Origin: Hespellia sp.
GTDB taxonomy: Bacteria; Bacillota; Clostridia; Lachnospirales; Lachnospiraceae
Direction of reading: 5' to 3'
DNA length: 64,000 nucleotides
Assembly (NCBI GenBank): GCA_028693555.1
Contig: JAQUVD010000009.1
Span: 1 to 64,000, forward strand
Notes under the pieces: generated by a model
The model's input: only the letters and a program-made list of their open reading frames with translations
Databases searched by the model: none
What the model was told of the DNA's origin: nothing
Part shown: positions 26,072 to 34,316 of the stretch, piece by piece
Layout: each line of letters starts with the position of its first letter
Position numbering within the stretch: the stretch's first letter is position 1
Position numbers and translations under genes: made by a program

Positions 26072-26127
26072 ACACTGCTATATCTTGCTTTTTGTTTTGC
26101 ATTGTTTTACTGCTTTGGAATAGAATG

Positions 26128-26156
26128 TTGTCAAAGGAATTAAAACAGAGTATAAT
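26128..26156 (+). promoter_or_regulatory. Promoter of the asp23-fakA-recG operon
   Basis: -35 TTGTCA (26128-26133), 17-base spacer, -10 TATAAT (26151-26156). The leader to ATG 26265 is about 100 bases and holds a palindrome at 26215-26232. Confidence 0.7.
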
Positions 26157-26214
26157 ATAGATGTTATTGTATGCTTTGGAAAGAAAAGTATATGGAAAAT
26201 TTTAGGCATGAGGA

Positions 26215-26232
26215 ATCTGCCTGCAGGCAGAT
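26215..26232 (+). promoter_or_regulatory. Perfect 18-base palindrome in the asp23 leader
   Basis: ATCTGCCTGCAGGCAGAT, a perfect palindrome that as RNA gives a 7-bp stem with a TGCA loop, followed by GTTGTTTTT. Could be a weak attenuator or a DNA operator about 50 bases downstream of the transcription start. Confidence 0.45.
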
Positions 26233-26264
26233 GTTGTTTTTGCTATTAATCGGAGGTATGAATT

Positions 26265-26624
26265 ATGAAAGGAAGCATGAGTACAAACCTTGGAATTATT
26301 ACAGTTAACCCGGATGTTCTTGCAAAGTATGCCGGTTCAGTGGCTGTTGAATGTTTTGGTATCGTTGGCATGGCCGCTGTCAATGTAAAAGATGGTCTTG
26401 TAAGACTTTTGAAAAAAGATAGTTTGACACATGGAATCCGTGTAGAGGTATCAGAAGAGAATAAGATCTCTTTGGATTTTCACGTGATTGTATCATATGG
26501 GGTGAACATTCCGTCTGTTTCAGAGAATTTAATGAGCAACGTGAAATACAAAGTAGAAGAATTTTCAGGTATGTCAGTTGATACGATTAACATCTTCGTT
26601 GAAGGTGTAAGAGTAATTGATTAA
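26265..26624 (+). CDS. Asp23/Gls24 family protein
   Basis: 119-aa small alpha/beta protein of the alkaline-shock family, YloU type, with the pattern GIITVNPDVLAKYAGSVAVE, VEVSEENKISLDFHVIVSYGVNIP and NIFVEGVRVID. In Firmicutes yloU precedes the fatty acid kinase gene (yloV/fakA), as here. CGGAGG precedes the ATG. Its role is not established; membrane or envelope association is proposed for relatives. Confidence 0.9.
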   Translation: MKGSMSTNLGIITVNPDVLAKYAGSVAVECFGIVGMAAVNVKDGLVRLLKKDSLTHGIRVEVSEENKISLDFHVIVSYGVNIPSVSENLMSNVKYKVEEFSGMSVDTINIFVEGVRVID

Positions 26625-26637
26625 GGAGGATTGCATT

Positions 26638-28296
26638 GTGGCAACGAATACGATAAATGCAGAGATGCTGACGAAGATGTTCTTAGCAGGAGCCGCCAAC
26701 ATTGAAGCAAAAAAGGAATTTATTAATGAATTGAATGTATTCCCCGTACCGGACGGTGATACAGGAACGAATATGACTCTGACCATTTTGTCCGCGGCGA
26801 AAGAGGTAAGCAACATAGAGGAACCGGAGATGATGGCTGTATGTAAAGCGATTTCTTCCGGCTCACTTCGCGGAGCGCGCGGTAACTCGGGGGTTATCCT
26901 GTCACAGTTACTTCGAGGATTTACCAAAGGCGTAAGAGAATCGAAAGAAGTGGATGTTGCAACACTTGCAGCAGCATGTGAGAGGGCAAAAGAAACCGCT
27001 TATAAAGCTGTTATGAAACCAAAAGAAGGTACCATTCTTACGGTGGCAAGAGGAATTGCCGAGAAGGCAATTGAACTGGCTGAAATCACGGACGATCTGG
27101 AAGAATTCATTCCACAGGTGATCGAACATGCAGAAGAAGTTCTCTCTAAGACGCCGGATATGCTTCCTGTATTAAAAGAAGCCGGTGTTGTAGATTCCGG
27201 CGGGCAGGGACTTCTTGAGGTAATCAAAGGTGCTTACGATGCATTTCAGGGAAAAGAGATTGATTACAGCAAGGTGGCTGCAGGTTCCGGTGCAAGTGTG
27301 ACAAGAGTATCTGCGGACACAGCTGCGGAGATCAAGTTTGGATACTGCACAGAATTCATTATCATGACAGAGAAAGAATTTACAGACAAAGATGAGATAG
27401 AATTCAAAGCATTTTTAGAGTCGATCGGTGATTCGATTGTATGTGTTGCCGATGATGATATCGTGAAGATTCATGTACACACGAATGATCCGGGTCTTGC
27501 GATTCAGAAAGCACTGACATTCGGTCAGCTTTCCAAAATGAAGATTGATAATATGCGGGAAGAACATGAAGAAAAATTAATCCGTGATGCCCAGAAGCTT
27601 GCTGCTGAGCAGAAAGCGAAAGCACAGGAACCGAGAAAACCGGTTGGATTTATTGCTGTTTCCATCGGATCCGGCATGAATGAAATCTTCAAAGAACTTG
27701 GCATTGATTATATCATCGAGGGTGGACAGACGATGAATCCTAGTACAGATGATATGTTAAATGCAATTGATCAGGTGAATGCAGATCATATTTTCATTCT
27801 TCCGAATAATAAGAACATTATTCTGGCCGCCAATCAGGCACAGAGCCTTACAAAGGACAAGGATGTGATTGTAATTCCAACGAAGACGGTTCCACAGGGA
27901 ATTACAGCAATCATCAACTATATGCCGGAGGCGGATGTTGATACAAATGCTGAGACGATGAATGAAGAAATCGGAAATGTAAAGACAGGTCAGGTAACTT
28001 ATGCTGTCCGTGATACCCATATTGATGACAAAGAGATTCATGAAGGTGATATCATGGGAATTGGAGATGCGGGAATCCTTTCAGTTGGAAAAGAGATTGA
28101 GAATACAACAAAAGAGCTGATCGCAGCACTGACCGATGAAGATACTGAGTTAATCAGCCTGTATTACGGTGAGGATGTATCAGAGGAAGATGCACTGGCG
28201 TTTGCAGACGAGCTTGCAGAACTTTATCCGGAAGCGGATGTCGATACACATTGTGGCGGACAGCCAATTTATTACTATGTATTATCGGTAGAATAA
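26638..28296 (+). CDS. fakA: Fatty acid kinase subunit A (DAK2 domain)
   Basis: 552-aa kinase that phosphorylates fatty acids held by a DegV/FakB protein. The N-terminal DhaL-type domain has the Mg-nucleotide motif NVFPVPDGDTGTNM; the middle linker and C-terminal FakA domain follow (YCTEFIIMTEKEF, then HVHTNDPGLAIQKAL and the DegV-like final part). GTG 26638 has AAGGAGG before it; an earlier in-frame ATG at 26617 lies inside the preceding gene without a site. The product feeds acyl-phosphate to phospholipid synthesis. Confidence 0.93.
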   Translation: MATNTINAEMLTKMFLAGAANIEAKKEFINELNVFPVPDGDTGTNMTLTILSAAKEVSNIEEPEMMAVCKAISSGSLRGARGNSGVILSQLLRGFTKGVRESKEVDVATLAAACERAKETAYKAVMKPKEGTILTVARGIAEKAIELAEITDDLEEFIPQVIEHAEEVLSKTPDMLPVLKEAGVVDSGGQGLLEVIKGAYDAFQGKEIDYSKVAAGSGASVTRVSADTAAEIKFGYCTEFIIMTEKEFTDKDEIEFKAFLESIGDSIVCVADDDIVKIHVHTNDPGLAIQKALTFGQLSKMKIDNMREEHEEKLIRDAQKLAAEQKAKAQEPRKPVGFIAVSIGSGMNEIFKELGIDYIIEGGQTMNPSTDDMLNAIDQVNADHIFILPNNKNIILAANQAQSLTKDKDVIVIPTKTVPQGITAIINYMPEADVDTNAETMNEEIGNVKTGQVTYAVRDTHIDDKEIHEGDIMGIGDAGILSVGKEIENTTKELIAALTDEDTELISLYYGEDVSEEDALAFADELAELYPEADVDTHCGGQPIYYYVLSVE

Positions 28297-28310
28297 TAGA
28301 TCATAATAAC

Positions 28311-28343
28311 AAGACAACCGTAACGTAATGTTGCGGTTGTCTT
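28311..28343 (+). terminator. Hairpin between fakA and recG
   Basis: Fourteen-bp stem (28311-28324 with 28330-28343, one G-U pair) and a 5-base loop, with little T-tract. It probably reduces rather than stops read-through into recG, which starts 20 bases later. Confidence 0.7.
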
Positions 28344-28362
28344 ACGGTATACGGAGAAATCA

Positions 28363-30387
28363 ATGATAGAACAGTCAAAAATCAGCGAAATCAAAGGTGT
28401 GGGAGTAAAAACAGAAAAATGTTTTCAGAAGCTTGGAATCAATACAGTGGGTGATCTGATTCGTTATTATCCACGGAGCTATGATGTCTATGAAGAACCT
28501 ACTGCTGTGAGTGAAGTGGAAGAGGGACGTGTTATGACAGTCTCCGGCGCAATCTTTGGCAGGGTGCAGGTGAGCGGCAGCCGAACGATGCAGGTAACTA
28601 CGCTGTATGTAAAGGATATTACGGGAACGTTAAAGGTTATCTGGTTTCGCATGCCGTTTTTGCGGACGACACTTTCGAAGGGTGGCGTGATTACGCTGCG
28701 GGGCAGAATTGTCAACAAAAAGGGAACGCTGGTCATGGAGCATCCGGAATTATTTTATCCGGCAGCTCAGTACGACATCAAAAAGGATACGCTGCAGCCT
28801 GTCTATGGACTGACATCCGGCATCACGAATAACGCGGTGATGAAGGCGGTGCGGATTGCGATGGAACATATAAACAGCATCAGTGAGACGCTTCCGGGTG
28901 AAATCATGGAGCGATATCATCTACCCGATATCAGTCAGGCGGTCCACAACATTCATTTTCCAAAGAATAAGACGGATTTTCATACGGCAAGAAACCGACT
29001 GGTTTTTGAAGAATTTCTTGATTTCATCCTATCATTAAGACAATTAAAAGAAAGCAATGTGAAGCTGGAAAATCATTTTCAACTAGAAGATAAAAAGGAA
29101 ATTACAACGTTTTTACAGGCACTTCCATTTCGACTTACAAAGGCGCAGCTTGAGGTGTGGGAGGATATCAGAACGGATATGCTCGGTCCCCATGTTATGT
29201 CAAGGCTGGTGCAGGGAGATGTCGGGTCGGGAAAGACAATTGTTGCCGTTCTGGGACTGATGCTGACAGCACTGAATGGTTATCAGGGGGCGATGATGGC
29301 GCCGACAGAGGTGCTGGCAAAACAGCATTTCGAATCGATTGGAGCAATGTTTTTAAAGTATCATATTCCGCTAAAGCTGGAACTGCTCACGGGTTCGATG
29401 ACGGCAAAAGAAAAAAGAGATGCTTATGAACGAATCGAACGAGGGGAAGCGGATCTGATTATTGGAACACATGCTCTGATACAGGAGAAAGTCGTTTACC
29501 ATAATCTAGCACTTGTGATTACAGATGAGCAGCATCGCTTCGGTGTAAAGCAGCGGGAGAAGCTTGCGCAAAAGGGAACTGCGCCGCATTTTCTTGTCAT
29601 GAGCGCGACTCCGATTCCGAGAACACTTGCGATTATTCTATATGGAGAATTGGACATCTCGGTGATCAATGAACTCCCGGCAAATCGTCTGGCAATTAAG
29701 AATTGTGTGGTGGATACCGGATATCGGGCAACCGCTTACCGATTTATCGAAAAACAGGTTGCAAAAGGCAGGCAGTGTTATGTAATTTGTCCGATGGTCG
29801 AAGAAAGTGAGACGACAGAAGCGGAAAATGTCATAGATTACGCGGAGTCTCTAAAAGAAGAGCTGCAAGGAATTCAAATTGCCTATCTGCATGGTAAGAT
29901 GAAACAGGATCAAAAAGATGAGATTATGACAAAATATGGAAATAACGAGATTCAGGTTCTAGTGTCCACAACAGTAATTGAGGTTGGAATTGACGTTCCG
30001 AATGCAACCGTCATGCTGATTGAAAACGCAGAGCGGTTCGGACTGGCACAGCTTCATCAGCTCCGCGGCAGAGTTGGACGAGGAGCATGTCAGTCATACT
30101 GTATTTTCATGTCTGCATCAAAATCAAAGGAGACAAAAGAACGACTGAATATCCTGAATCAGTCAAACGATGGATTCTTTATTGCGAGTGAAGACTTAAG
30201 ACTTCGCGGTCCCGGCGATCTGTTTGGAATCAGACAGAGTGGACTGATGGATTTCAGACTGGGTGATGTCTATCAGGATGCAAAAGTCTTACAGGAGGCA
30301 AATGAAGCAGCGGACTGGATGATGAAAAATTTGTCAAAAGAAGAAATAACTGCCAGATTAAAACAGGATAATCTTCATATACTATGA
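28363..30387 (+). CDS. recG: ATP-dependent DNA helicase RecG
   Basis: 674-aa branch-migration helicase that rescues stalled forks. N-terminal wedge (OB) domain about residues 55-150; helicase domain 1 with Walker A GDVGSGKT, DEQHR box and SATPIPRT; domain 2 with STTVIEVGIDVPNAT and HQLRGRVGRG; C-terminal RecG motif SEDLRLRGPGDLFGIRQSG. Full length. It overlaps nothing, but its last codons precede the SASP gene by 44 bases. Confidence 0.97.
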   Translation: MIEQSKISEIKGVGVKTEKCFQKLGINTVGDLIRYYPRSYDVYEEPTAVSEVEEGRVMTVSGAIFGRVQVSGSRTMQVTTLYVKDITGTLKVIWFRMPFLRTTLSKGGVITLRGRIVNKKGTLVMEHPELFYPAAQYDIKKDTLQPVYGLTSGITNNAVMKAVRIAMEHINSISETLPGEIMERYHLPDISQAVHNIHFPKNKTDFHTARNRLVFEEFLDFILSLRQLKESNVKLENHFQLEDKKEITTFLQALPFRLTKAQLEVWEDIRTDMLGPHVMSRLVQGDVGSGKTIVAVLGLMLTALNGYQGAMMAPTEVLAKQHFESIGAMFLKYHIPLKLELLTGSMTAKEKRDAYERIERGEADLIIGTHALIQEKVVYHNLALVITDEQHRFGVKQREKLAQKGTAPHFLVMSATPIPRTLAIILYGELDISVINELPANRLAIKNCVVDTGYRATAYRFIEKQVAKGRQCYVICPMVEESETTEAENVIDYAESLKEELQGIQIAYLHGKMKQDQKDEIMTKYGNNEIQVLVSTTVIEVGIDVPNATVMLIENAERFGLAQLHQLRGRVGRGACQSYCIFMSASKSKETKERLNILNQSNDGFFIASEDLRLRGPGDLFGIRQSGLMDFRLGDVYQDAKVLQEANEAADWMMKNLSKEEITARLKQDNLHIL

Positions 30388-30431
30388 TTGTAACAAACAA
30401 AACATGTTACAAGAAAAGGAGGAAGTTTATC

Positions 30432-30635
30432 ATGACAAGTTCATCTAATAGCACAGCAGTGCCGGAAGCAAAGGGTGCACTCAACAAATTCAAGTACGAA
30501 GTTGCTAATGAATTAGGAGTACCATTAACAGACGGATATAATGGTGACTTAACTTCTAAACAGAACGGATCAGTTGGCGGATATATGGTCAAGAAAATGA
30601 TCGAACAGCAGGAAAAACAGATGGCAGGTAAATAA
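30432..30635 (+). CDS. Alpha/beta-type small acid-soluble spore protein
   Basis: 67-aa DNA-coating spore protein. The GPR protease site region FKYEVANELGVPL and the second conserved block NGDLTSKQNGSVGGYMVKKMI match the alpha/beta SASP family. AAAAGGAGG precedes ATG 30432; an in-frame start at 30384 inside recG is unlikely. A possible forespore-type -10 (CATATACTA near 30376) and a 7-bp inverted repeat (30388-30394/30406-30412) lie in front. A strong terminator follows. Confidence 0.93.
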   Translation: MTSSSNSTAVPEAKGALNKFKYEVANELGVPLTDGYNGDLTSKQNGSVGGYMVKKMIEQQEKQMAGK

Positions 30636-30643
30636 ACCGGCCG

Positions 30644-30677
30644 AAAAGCACTTAGGAATTGACCTAAGTGCTTTTTT
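30644..30677 (+). terminator. Terminator after the SASP gene
   Basis: AAAAGCACTTAGG pairs perfectly with CCTAAGTGCTTTT around AATTGA, ending in six T. Confidence 0.92.
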
Positions 30678-30742
30678 CTGCTAAAATTTTCTTAGTTCAA
30701 AGGAAATTGTCGTAATTTAACGGGAAGATGGGGGAAAATCAC

Positions 30743-31300
30743 ATGAGAGTGATCGCAGGAAGTGCAAAGAGGTTACAACTAAAAAGTCTGGAAGGCTTGG
30801 AGACCAGACCAACGACTGACCGAATCAAAGAGACCTTGTTCAATATTCTGCAGCCTTATCTGTGTGATTGTGAGTTTTTGGATCTCTTTAGCGGAAGTGG
30901 CGGAATTGGAATTGAAGCGCTCAGCAGAGGCGCGAAGGAAGCTGTGTTCGTGGAGAAGAACCCAAGGGCAATGGAGTATATCAAGGATAATCTGACATAC
31001 ACGAAACTGGACAGACAGGCGGTGGTTATGGGGACGGATGCCCTGTCTGCGCTGCATCGGATGGAGGGAAGCAAACGCTTTGATATTGTTTTCATGGACC
31101 CTCCCTATCAGAATGAATTGGAAAAGCAGGTGTTAGAGTATCTGGCAACATCGACACTGCTGAATGAGGAGGCAATCATCATTGTGGAGGCATCATTAGA
31201 TACCGATTTCTCTTATCTTGGAGATCTCGGCTACATCATAGACAAAGAAAAGAAATACAAAACGAACAAACACCTCTTTATTGAAAAGAAGAAAGCGTGA
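30743..31300 (+). CDS. rsmD: 16S rRNA (guanine(966)-N(2))-methyltransferase
   Basis: 185-aa SAM-dependent enzyme. The N-terminal MRVIAGSAKRLQL, SAM site DLFSGSGGIGIEAL and catalytic MDPPY are characteristic. ATG 30743 has GGGGG 8 bases upstream and matches the usual family start; an earlier ATG at 30728 adds five residues. The order rsmD-coaD, with ylbJ near, equals ylbH-ylbI-ylbJ in Bacillus. Confidence 0.94.
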   Translation: MRVIAGSAKRLQLKSLEGLETRPTTDRIKETLFNILQPYLCDCEFLDLFSGSGGIGIEALSRGAKEAVFVEKNPRAMEYIKDNLTYTKLDRQAVVMGTDALSALHRMEGSKRFDIVFMDPPYQNELEKQVLEYLATSTLLNEEAIIIVEASLDTDFSYLGDLGYIIDKEKKYKTNKHLFIEKKKA

Positions 31301-31303
31301 AAT

Positions 31304-31798
31304 ATGTTAAGAGCAATTTATCCGGGAAGTTTTGATCCGGTCACATTAGGACACATAGATATCATAAAAAGATCGTATGATATTGTGGATGAATTAATTG
31401 TCGGAGTGCTGAATAATAATGCAAAAATGCCGTTGTTTTCTGTAGAAGAACGTGTTAGAATGTTAAAAGAAGCAACGAATGCGTTGCCGGGAATCAGGGT
31501 AATTCCGTTTGAAGGGTTATTGGTTGATTTTGCCAGACAGATGGAGGCAGGGCTTGTCATTAGGGGACTCCGTGCCATTACTGATTTTGAGTATGAACTT
31601 CAGATGTCACAGACGAATCACAAGCTGGAACCGAGTGTAGAGACCATGTTCCTCACAGCGAACGTGGAGTACTCTTATCTTAGTTCATCAACAGTCAAAG
31701 AGATCGCAGCTTTTGGGGGAGACACCTCGCAATTTGTGCCGGAAGCCGTATCTTTAGCATTTAACCAAAAGAAAAAGGAGAGTAATAAGGATGAGTAG
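31304..31798 (+). CDS. coaD: Phosphopantetheine adenylyltransferase
   Basis: 164-aa enzyme of CoA synthesis. Nucleotidyltransferase motif TLGH lies in [16 protein letters not shown] near the start, and the second motif [13 protein letters not shown] near residue 125. Four bases after rsmD; its last 8 bases overlap the next gene. Confidence 0.97.
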   Translation: MLRAIYPGSFDPVTLGHIDIIKRSYDIVDELIVGVLNNNAKMPLFSVEERVRMLKEATNALPGIRVIPFEGLLVDFARQMEAGLVIRGLRAITDFEYELQMSQTNHKLEPSVETMFLTANVEYSYLSSSTVKEIAAFGGDTSQFVPEAVSLAFNQKKKESNKDE

Positions 31799-32381
31799 TC
31801 GTATTGAACAGATTATTGAAGAAATCGAAGAGTACATTGACAGAGATTGTAAATTTCAGGCATTGTCTACTACGAAGATTATTGTAAACAAAGAACACTT
31901 AGATGAATTATTGCGTGAGCTTCGCATGAAGACACCGGATGAGATTAAGCGTTATCAGAAGATTATAAGTAACCGTGACGCAATCTTAGCAGATGCGCAG
32001 GCAAAGTCAGATGCCATGTTAGAAGAGGCGCAGGCGCAGACCACAGAGCTTGTCAGCGAGCACGAGATTATGCAGCAGGCATATGCACAGGCGAATGAGA
32101 TTGTAACAGCAGCCACGAATCAGGCACAGGAGATTATTGATAATGCAACGATTGATGCGAATAATATTCGTATCGGTGCAGTACAGTATACCGATGATCT
32201 GCTTGCGAATGCGGAGAGCATTATCGGCCATACCTTAGACAGCTATACGACAAAGTATGACGGATTAGTGAATTCGCTAAAGGAATGTTATGACGTAGTA
32301 CGTACGAATCGTTCGGAACTGGATATTCCGGAAGCAGATCCGGCAGAACTTTCAGCAGACGGTTTCTTAGATGAAGAATAG
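31791..32381 (+). CDS. Coiled-coil protein (ATP synthase B/H or DivIVA-like)
   Basis: 196-aa, almost entirely helical. An N-terminal conserved patch ([32 protein letters not shown]) is followed by an Ala/Gln/Glu-rich coiled coil (about residues 60-165) with heptad-like spacing. Databases label such proteins vaguely as ATPase or V-type subunit H; no ATP motif is present. The patch before the coil resembles DivIVA/GpsB membrane-targeting layouts, but that is only a suggestion. Its 3' end overlaps ylbJ on the other strand by 15 bases. Confidence 0.75.
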   Translation: MSSRIEQIIEEIEEYIDRDCKFQALSTTKIIVNKEHLDELLRELRMKTPDEIKRYQKIISNRDAILADAQAKSDAMLEEAQAQTTELVSEHEIMQQAYAQANEIVTAATNQAQEIIDNATIDANNIRIGAVQYTDDLLANAESIIGHTLDSYTTKYDGLVNSLKECYDVVRTNRSELDIPEADPAELSADGFLDEE

Positions 32382-33305
32382 ATAGAGGATTGTCAACAGA
32401 CTGGTTACCAACATGGTGGCCAGTTTTTTTATTGTGTATTTACGGAGGGACAGACCGGAACCTGCAAGCACCATTTTCGTCTGGAAAAGCGCGCAGATTC
32501 CGCCGAATGATGTGATGGCAAGTGTGAAAATCAGAGTACCTTCATATGGGATCGAATAGGTCTGGAGCAGAGAGATTCCATTTGTGACTTCAAGAAAAGG
32601 AAGCAGATAACGGATGAGTTCTACAAATCGAAAAGTCTGCATAAGGGAAATGATGACAGAGAAAATCATGATATATCCGCCGAGATAGACCATCATTTCG
32701 AAACTGTCCATCAGACAAGCGTTTAGTGTCTGCATATGGAACGAAGTGATCTGGATTTTGGAATCTGTATGACAGTCTGATTTTTCAAACTTATTTTTTC
32801 GAAAAAAGCGAAAGAAAAAGCTGCAGAGAACAGGCGAACCAATTAAAATACAAAGAACAGGCAGTATGAGCCGGCTATCCCCCAGTGCTGACATCACAAG
32901 ATAATTGATGATGAAGATGGGGCTGACATTATTGCAGAAAGATAACAGGTAATCAGCCTCCTCTTTGGAGATAGACTGATTTGCAAGCAGTTGGCTAATT
33001 ACCTTGGCACCTAAAGGATACCCACAAATAAATCCCACAATCACTGCAAATACTCCGGCGGAAGATACGCAGAAAAAAGGACGAAAAAGAGGTCCGACAG
33101 CATTGGAAATGTAATAGAAGCTGCCAGTCTTTATCATAATATTTGAAATAATAGAAAAGGGCAGAAGTGTTGGGATAATTGTCTGAAACCAAAGGAGGAG
33201 ACCGCTTTTAGCACCTAGAAAGACCTGCCTTGGAAAAATCAGCATGAAGGAAAACAGGATTAGTATACAGATAGAAGAAAGCGGATGACGATGAACGTGC
33301 TGCAT
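32367..33305 (-). CDS. ylbJ: Sporulation integral membrane protein YlbJ (nucleoside-recognition domain)
   Basis: 312-aa protein with about eight helices and two Gate/nucleoside-recognition repeats (FVIAVIVGFICGYPLGAKVISQL is visible in the first). Bacillus ylbJ is sigma-E dependent and required for spore cortex formation, and lies next to coaD as here. AAGGAGG precedes the ATG, and on the minus strand CATAGAAT (33329-33336) resembles a sigma-E -10. The terminator of the opposing operon (32400-32430) lies within its C-terminal codons. Confidence 0.85.
   Translation of the reverse strand: MQHVHRHPLSSICILILFSFMLIFPRQVFLGAKSGLLLWFQTIIPTLLPFSIISNIMIKTGSFYYISNAVGPLFRPFFCVSSAGVFAVIVGFICGYPLGAKVISQLLANQSISKEEADYLLSFCNNVSPIFIINYLVMSALGDSRLILPVLCILIGSPVLCSFFFRFFRKNKFEKSDCHTDSKIQITSFHMQTLNACLMDSFEMMVYLGGYIMIFSVIISLMQTFRFVELIRYLLPFLEVTNGISLLQTYSIPYEGTLIFTLAITSFGGICALFQTKMVLAGSGLSLRKYTIKKLATMLVTSLLTILYLFFI
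32400..32430 (+). terminator. Terminator of the rsmD-coaD operon, inside ylbJ
   Basis: ACTGGTTACCA (32400-32410) pairs with TGGTGGCCAGT (32414-32424; two G-U pairs) around ACA, then seven T. It lies 19 bases after the coiled-coil gene stop and within the opposite-strand coding sequence. Confidence 0.82.
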
Positions 33306-33390
33306 AAAGAAGTCCTCCTTTTTTATTCATTCTATGCGGAAAAAATCATATAATGTGTAAAAGTATGTGACTGCAATCGGAGTATGTGAG

Positions 33391-34236
33391 ATGAAAAAAA
33401 GAATCGAACACAGACTGCCGCTTTTATTATTTCTCCTCGTATTATGGATTGTGCTTGGAACCAATCTGCTGTTGGAAAAAGGGAAAGAGAATTGGCTAGA
33501 CACAGACAGCGTGATAAAAGACGAGTTTCGCAGGCAGGCATTCTCAGAAGAAATAATCGGATTTCTGCAGGATCAGGATGAGAAGCCGGGACGGGATGCA
33601 GGGTTGTATCTGCTGGAAACAGAACTTGGAAAAGGGACTCTGCAGAAAGCATATCAGGAGACGACATTTGATCAATTGGAAAAGAAATGGAAGAAACAAG
33701 CATCCTATCAGACCTATCAGAATATCTGTGCCATGCTGTGGGATGATGTGAAGTATTTCCCTGTCCCTCTTTCTAAGAATGATAAAGCCGCAACCGTATC
33801 TTACACAGATTCCTGGCTATACGAGCGAAGCTATAGAGGAAATGGCGTACACGAAGGGACTGATATCATGGCGGATAAAAATCAGAGGGGGTATTATCCT
33901 GTGGTCAGTATGACGGACGGAACGATTACCAATTTGGGGTGGCTGGAACTGGGGGGCTACCGCGTTGGTATCACTGCCCCGGGCGGCGCTTACTTCTACT
34001 ACGCACACCTTTCTTCTTACGCATCTGTGAAGGAAGGGATGCACATAAAGGCAGGGGATCTGCTCGGTTTTATGGGCGATTCCGGATATGGAAAAGAGGA
34101 GGGGACAATCGGAAAGTTTCCGGTCCATTTACATGTGGGGATCTATCTGTATCTAAAGGGAAAAGAAGTAAGCTACAATCCATACTGGATACTAAGGTAT
34201 ATTGAAAATAACCGGTTAACATGCAGATATGAATAA
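33391..34236 (+). CDS. M23 family metallopeptidase, membrane-anchored
   Basis: 281-aa cell-wall or surface endopeptidase-like protein. One N-terminal helix (residues 8-27) anchors it; residues 30-140 are helical. The LytM domain has the zinc ligands His154 and Asp158 (HEGTDI) and the HxH pair His246/His248 (VHLHVG), so it should be active. ATG 33391 was preferred to an upstream in-frame start because the usual Lys-rich signal start follows (MKKRIEHRLPLLLFLL). Substrate unknown. Confidence 0.85.
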   Translation: MKKRIEHRLPLLLFLLVLWIVLGTNLLLEKGKENWLDTDSVIKDEFRRQAFSEEIIGFLQDQDEKPGRDAGLYLLETELGKGTLQKAYQETTFDQLEKKWKKQASYQTYQNICAMLWDDVKYFPVPLSKNDKAATVSYTDSWLYERSYRGNGVHEGTDIMADKNQRGYYPVVSMTDGTITNLGWLELGGYRVGITAPGGAYFYYAHLSSYASVKEGMHIKAGDLLGFMGDSGYGKEEGTIGKFPVHLHVGIYLYLKGKEVSYNPYWILRYIENNRLTCRYE

Positions 34237-34316
34237 AATGAATGCAAAGCAGGCTATAATCTGCTATAATAACACGGTATAAAGCATTTAAAGGAAAAAC
34301 GGAGGAAAAATTTACA

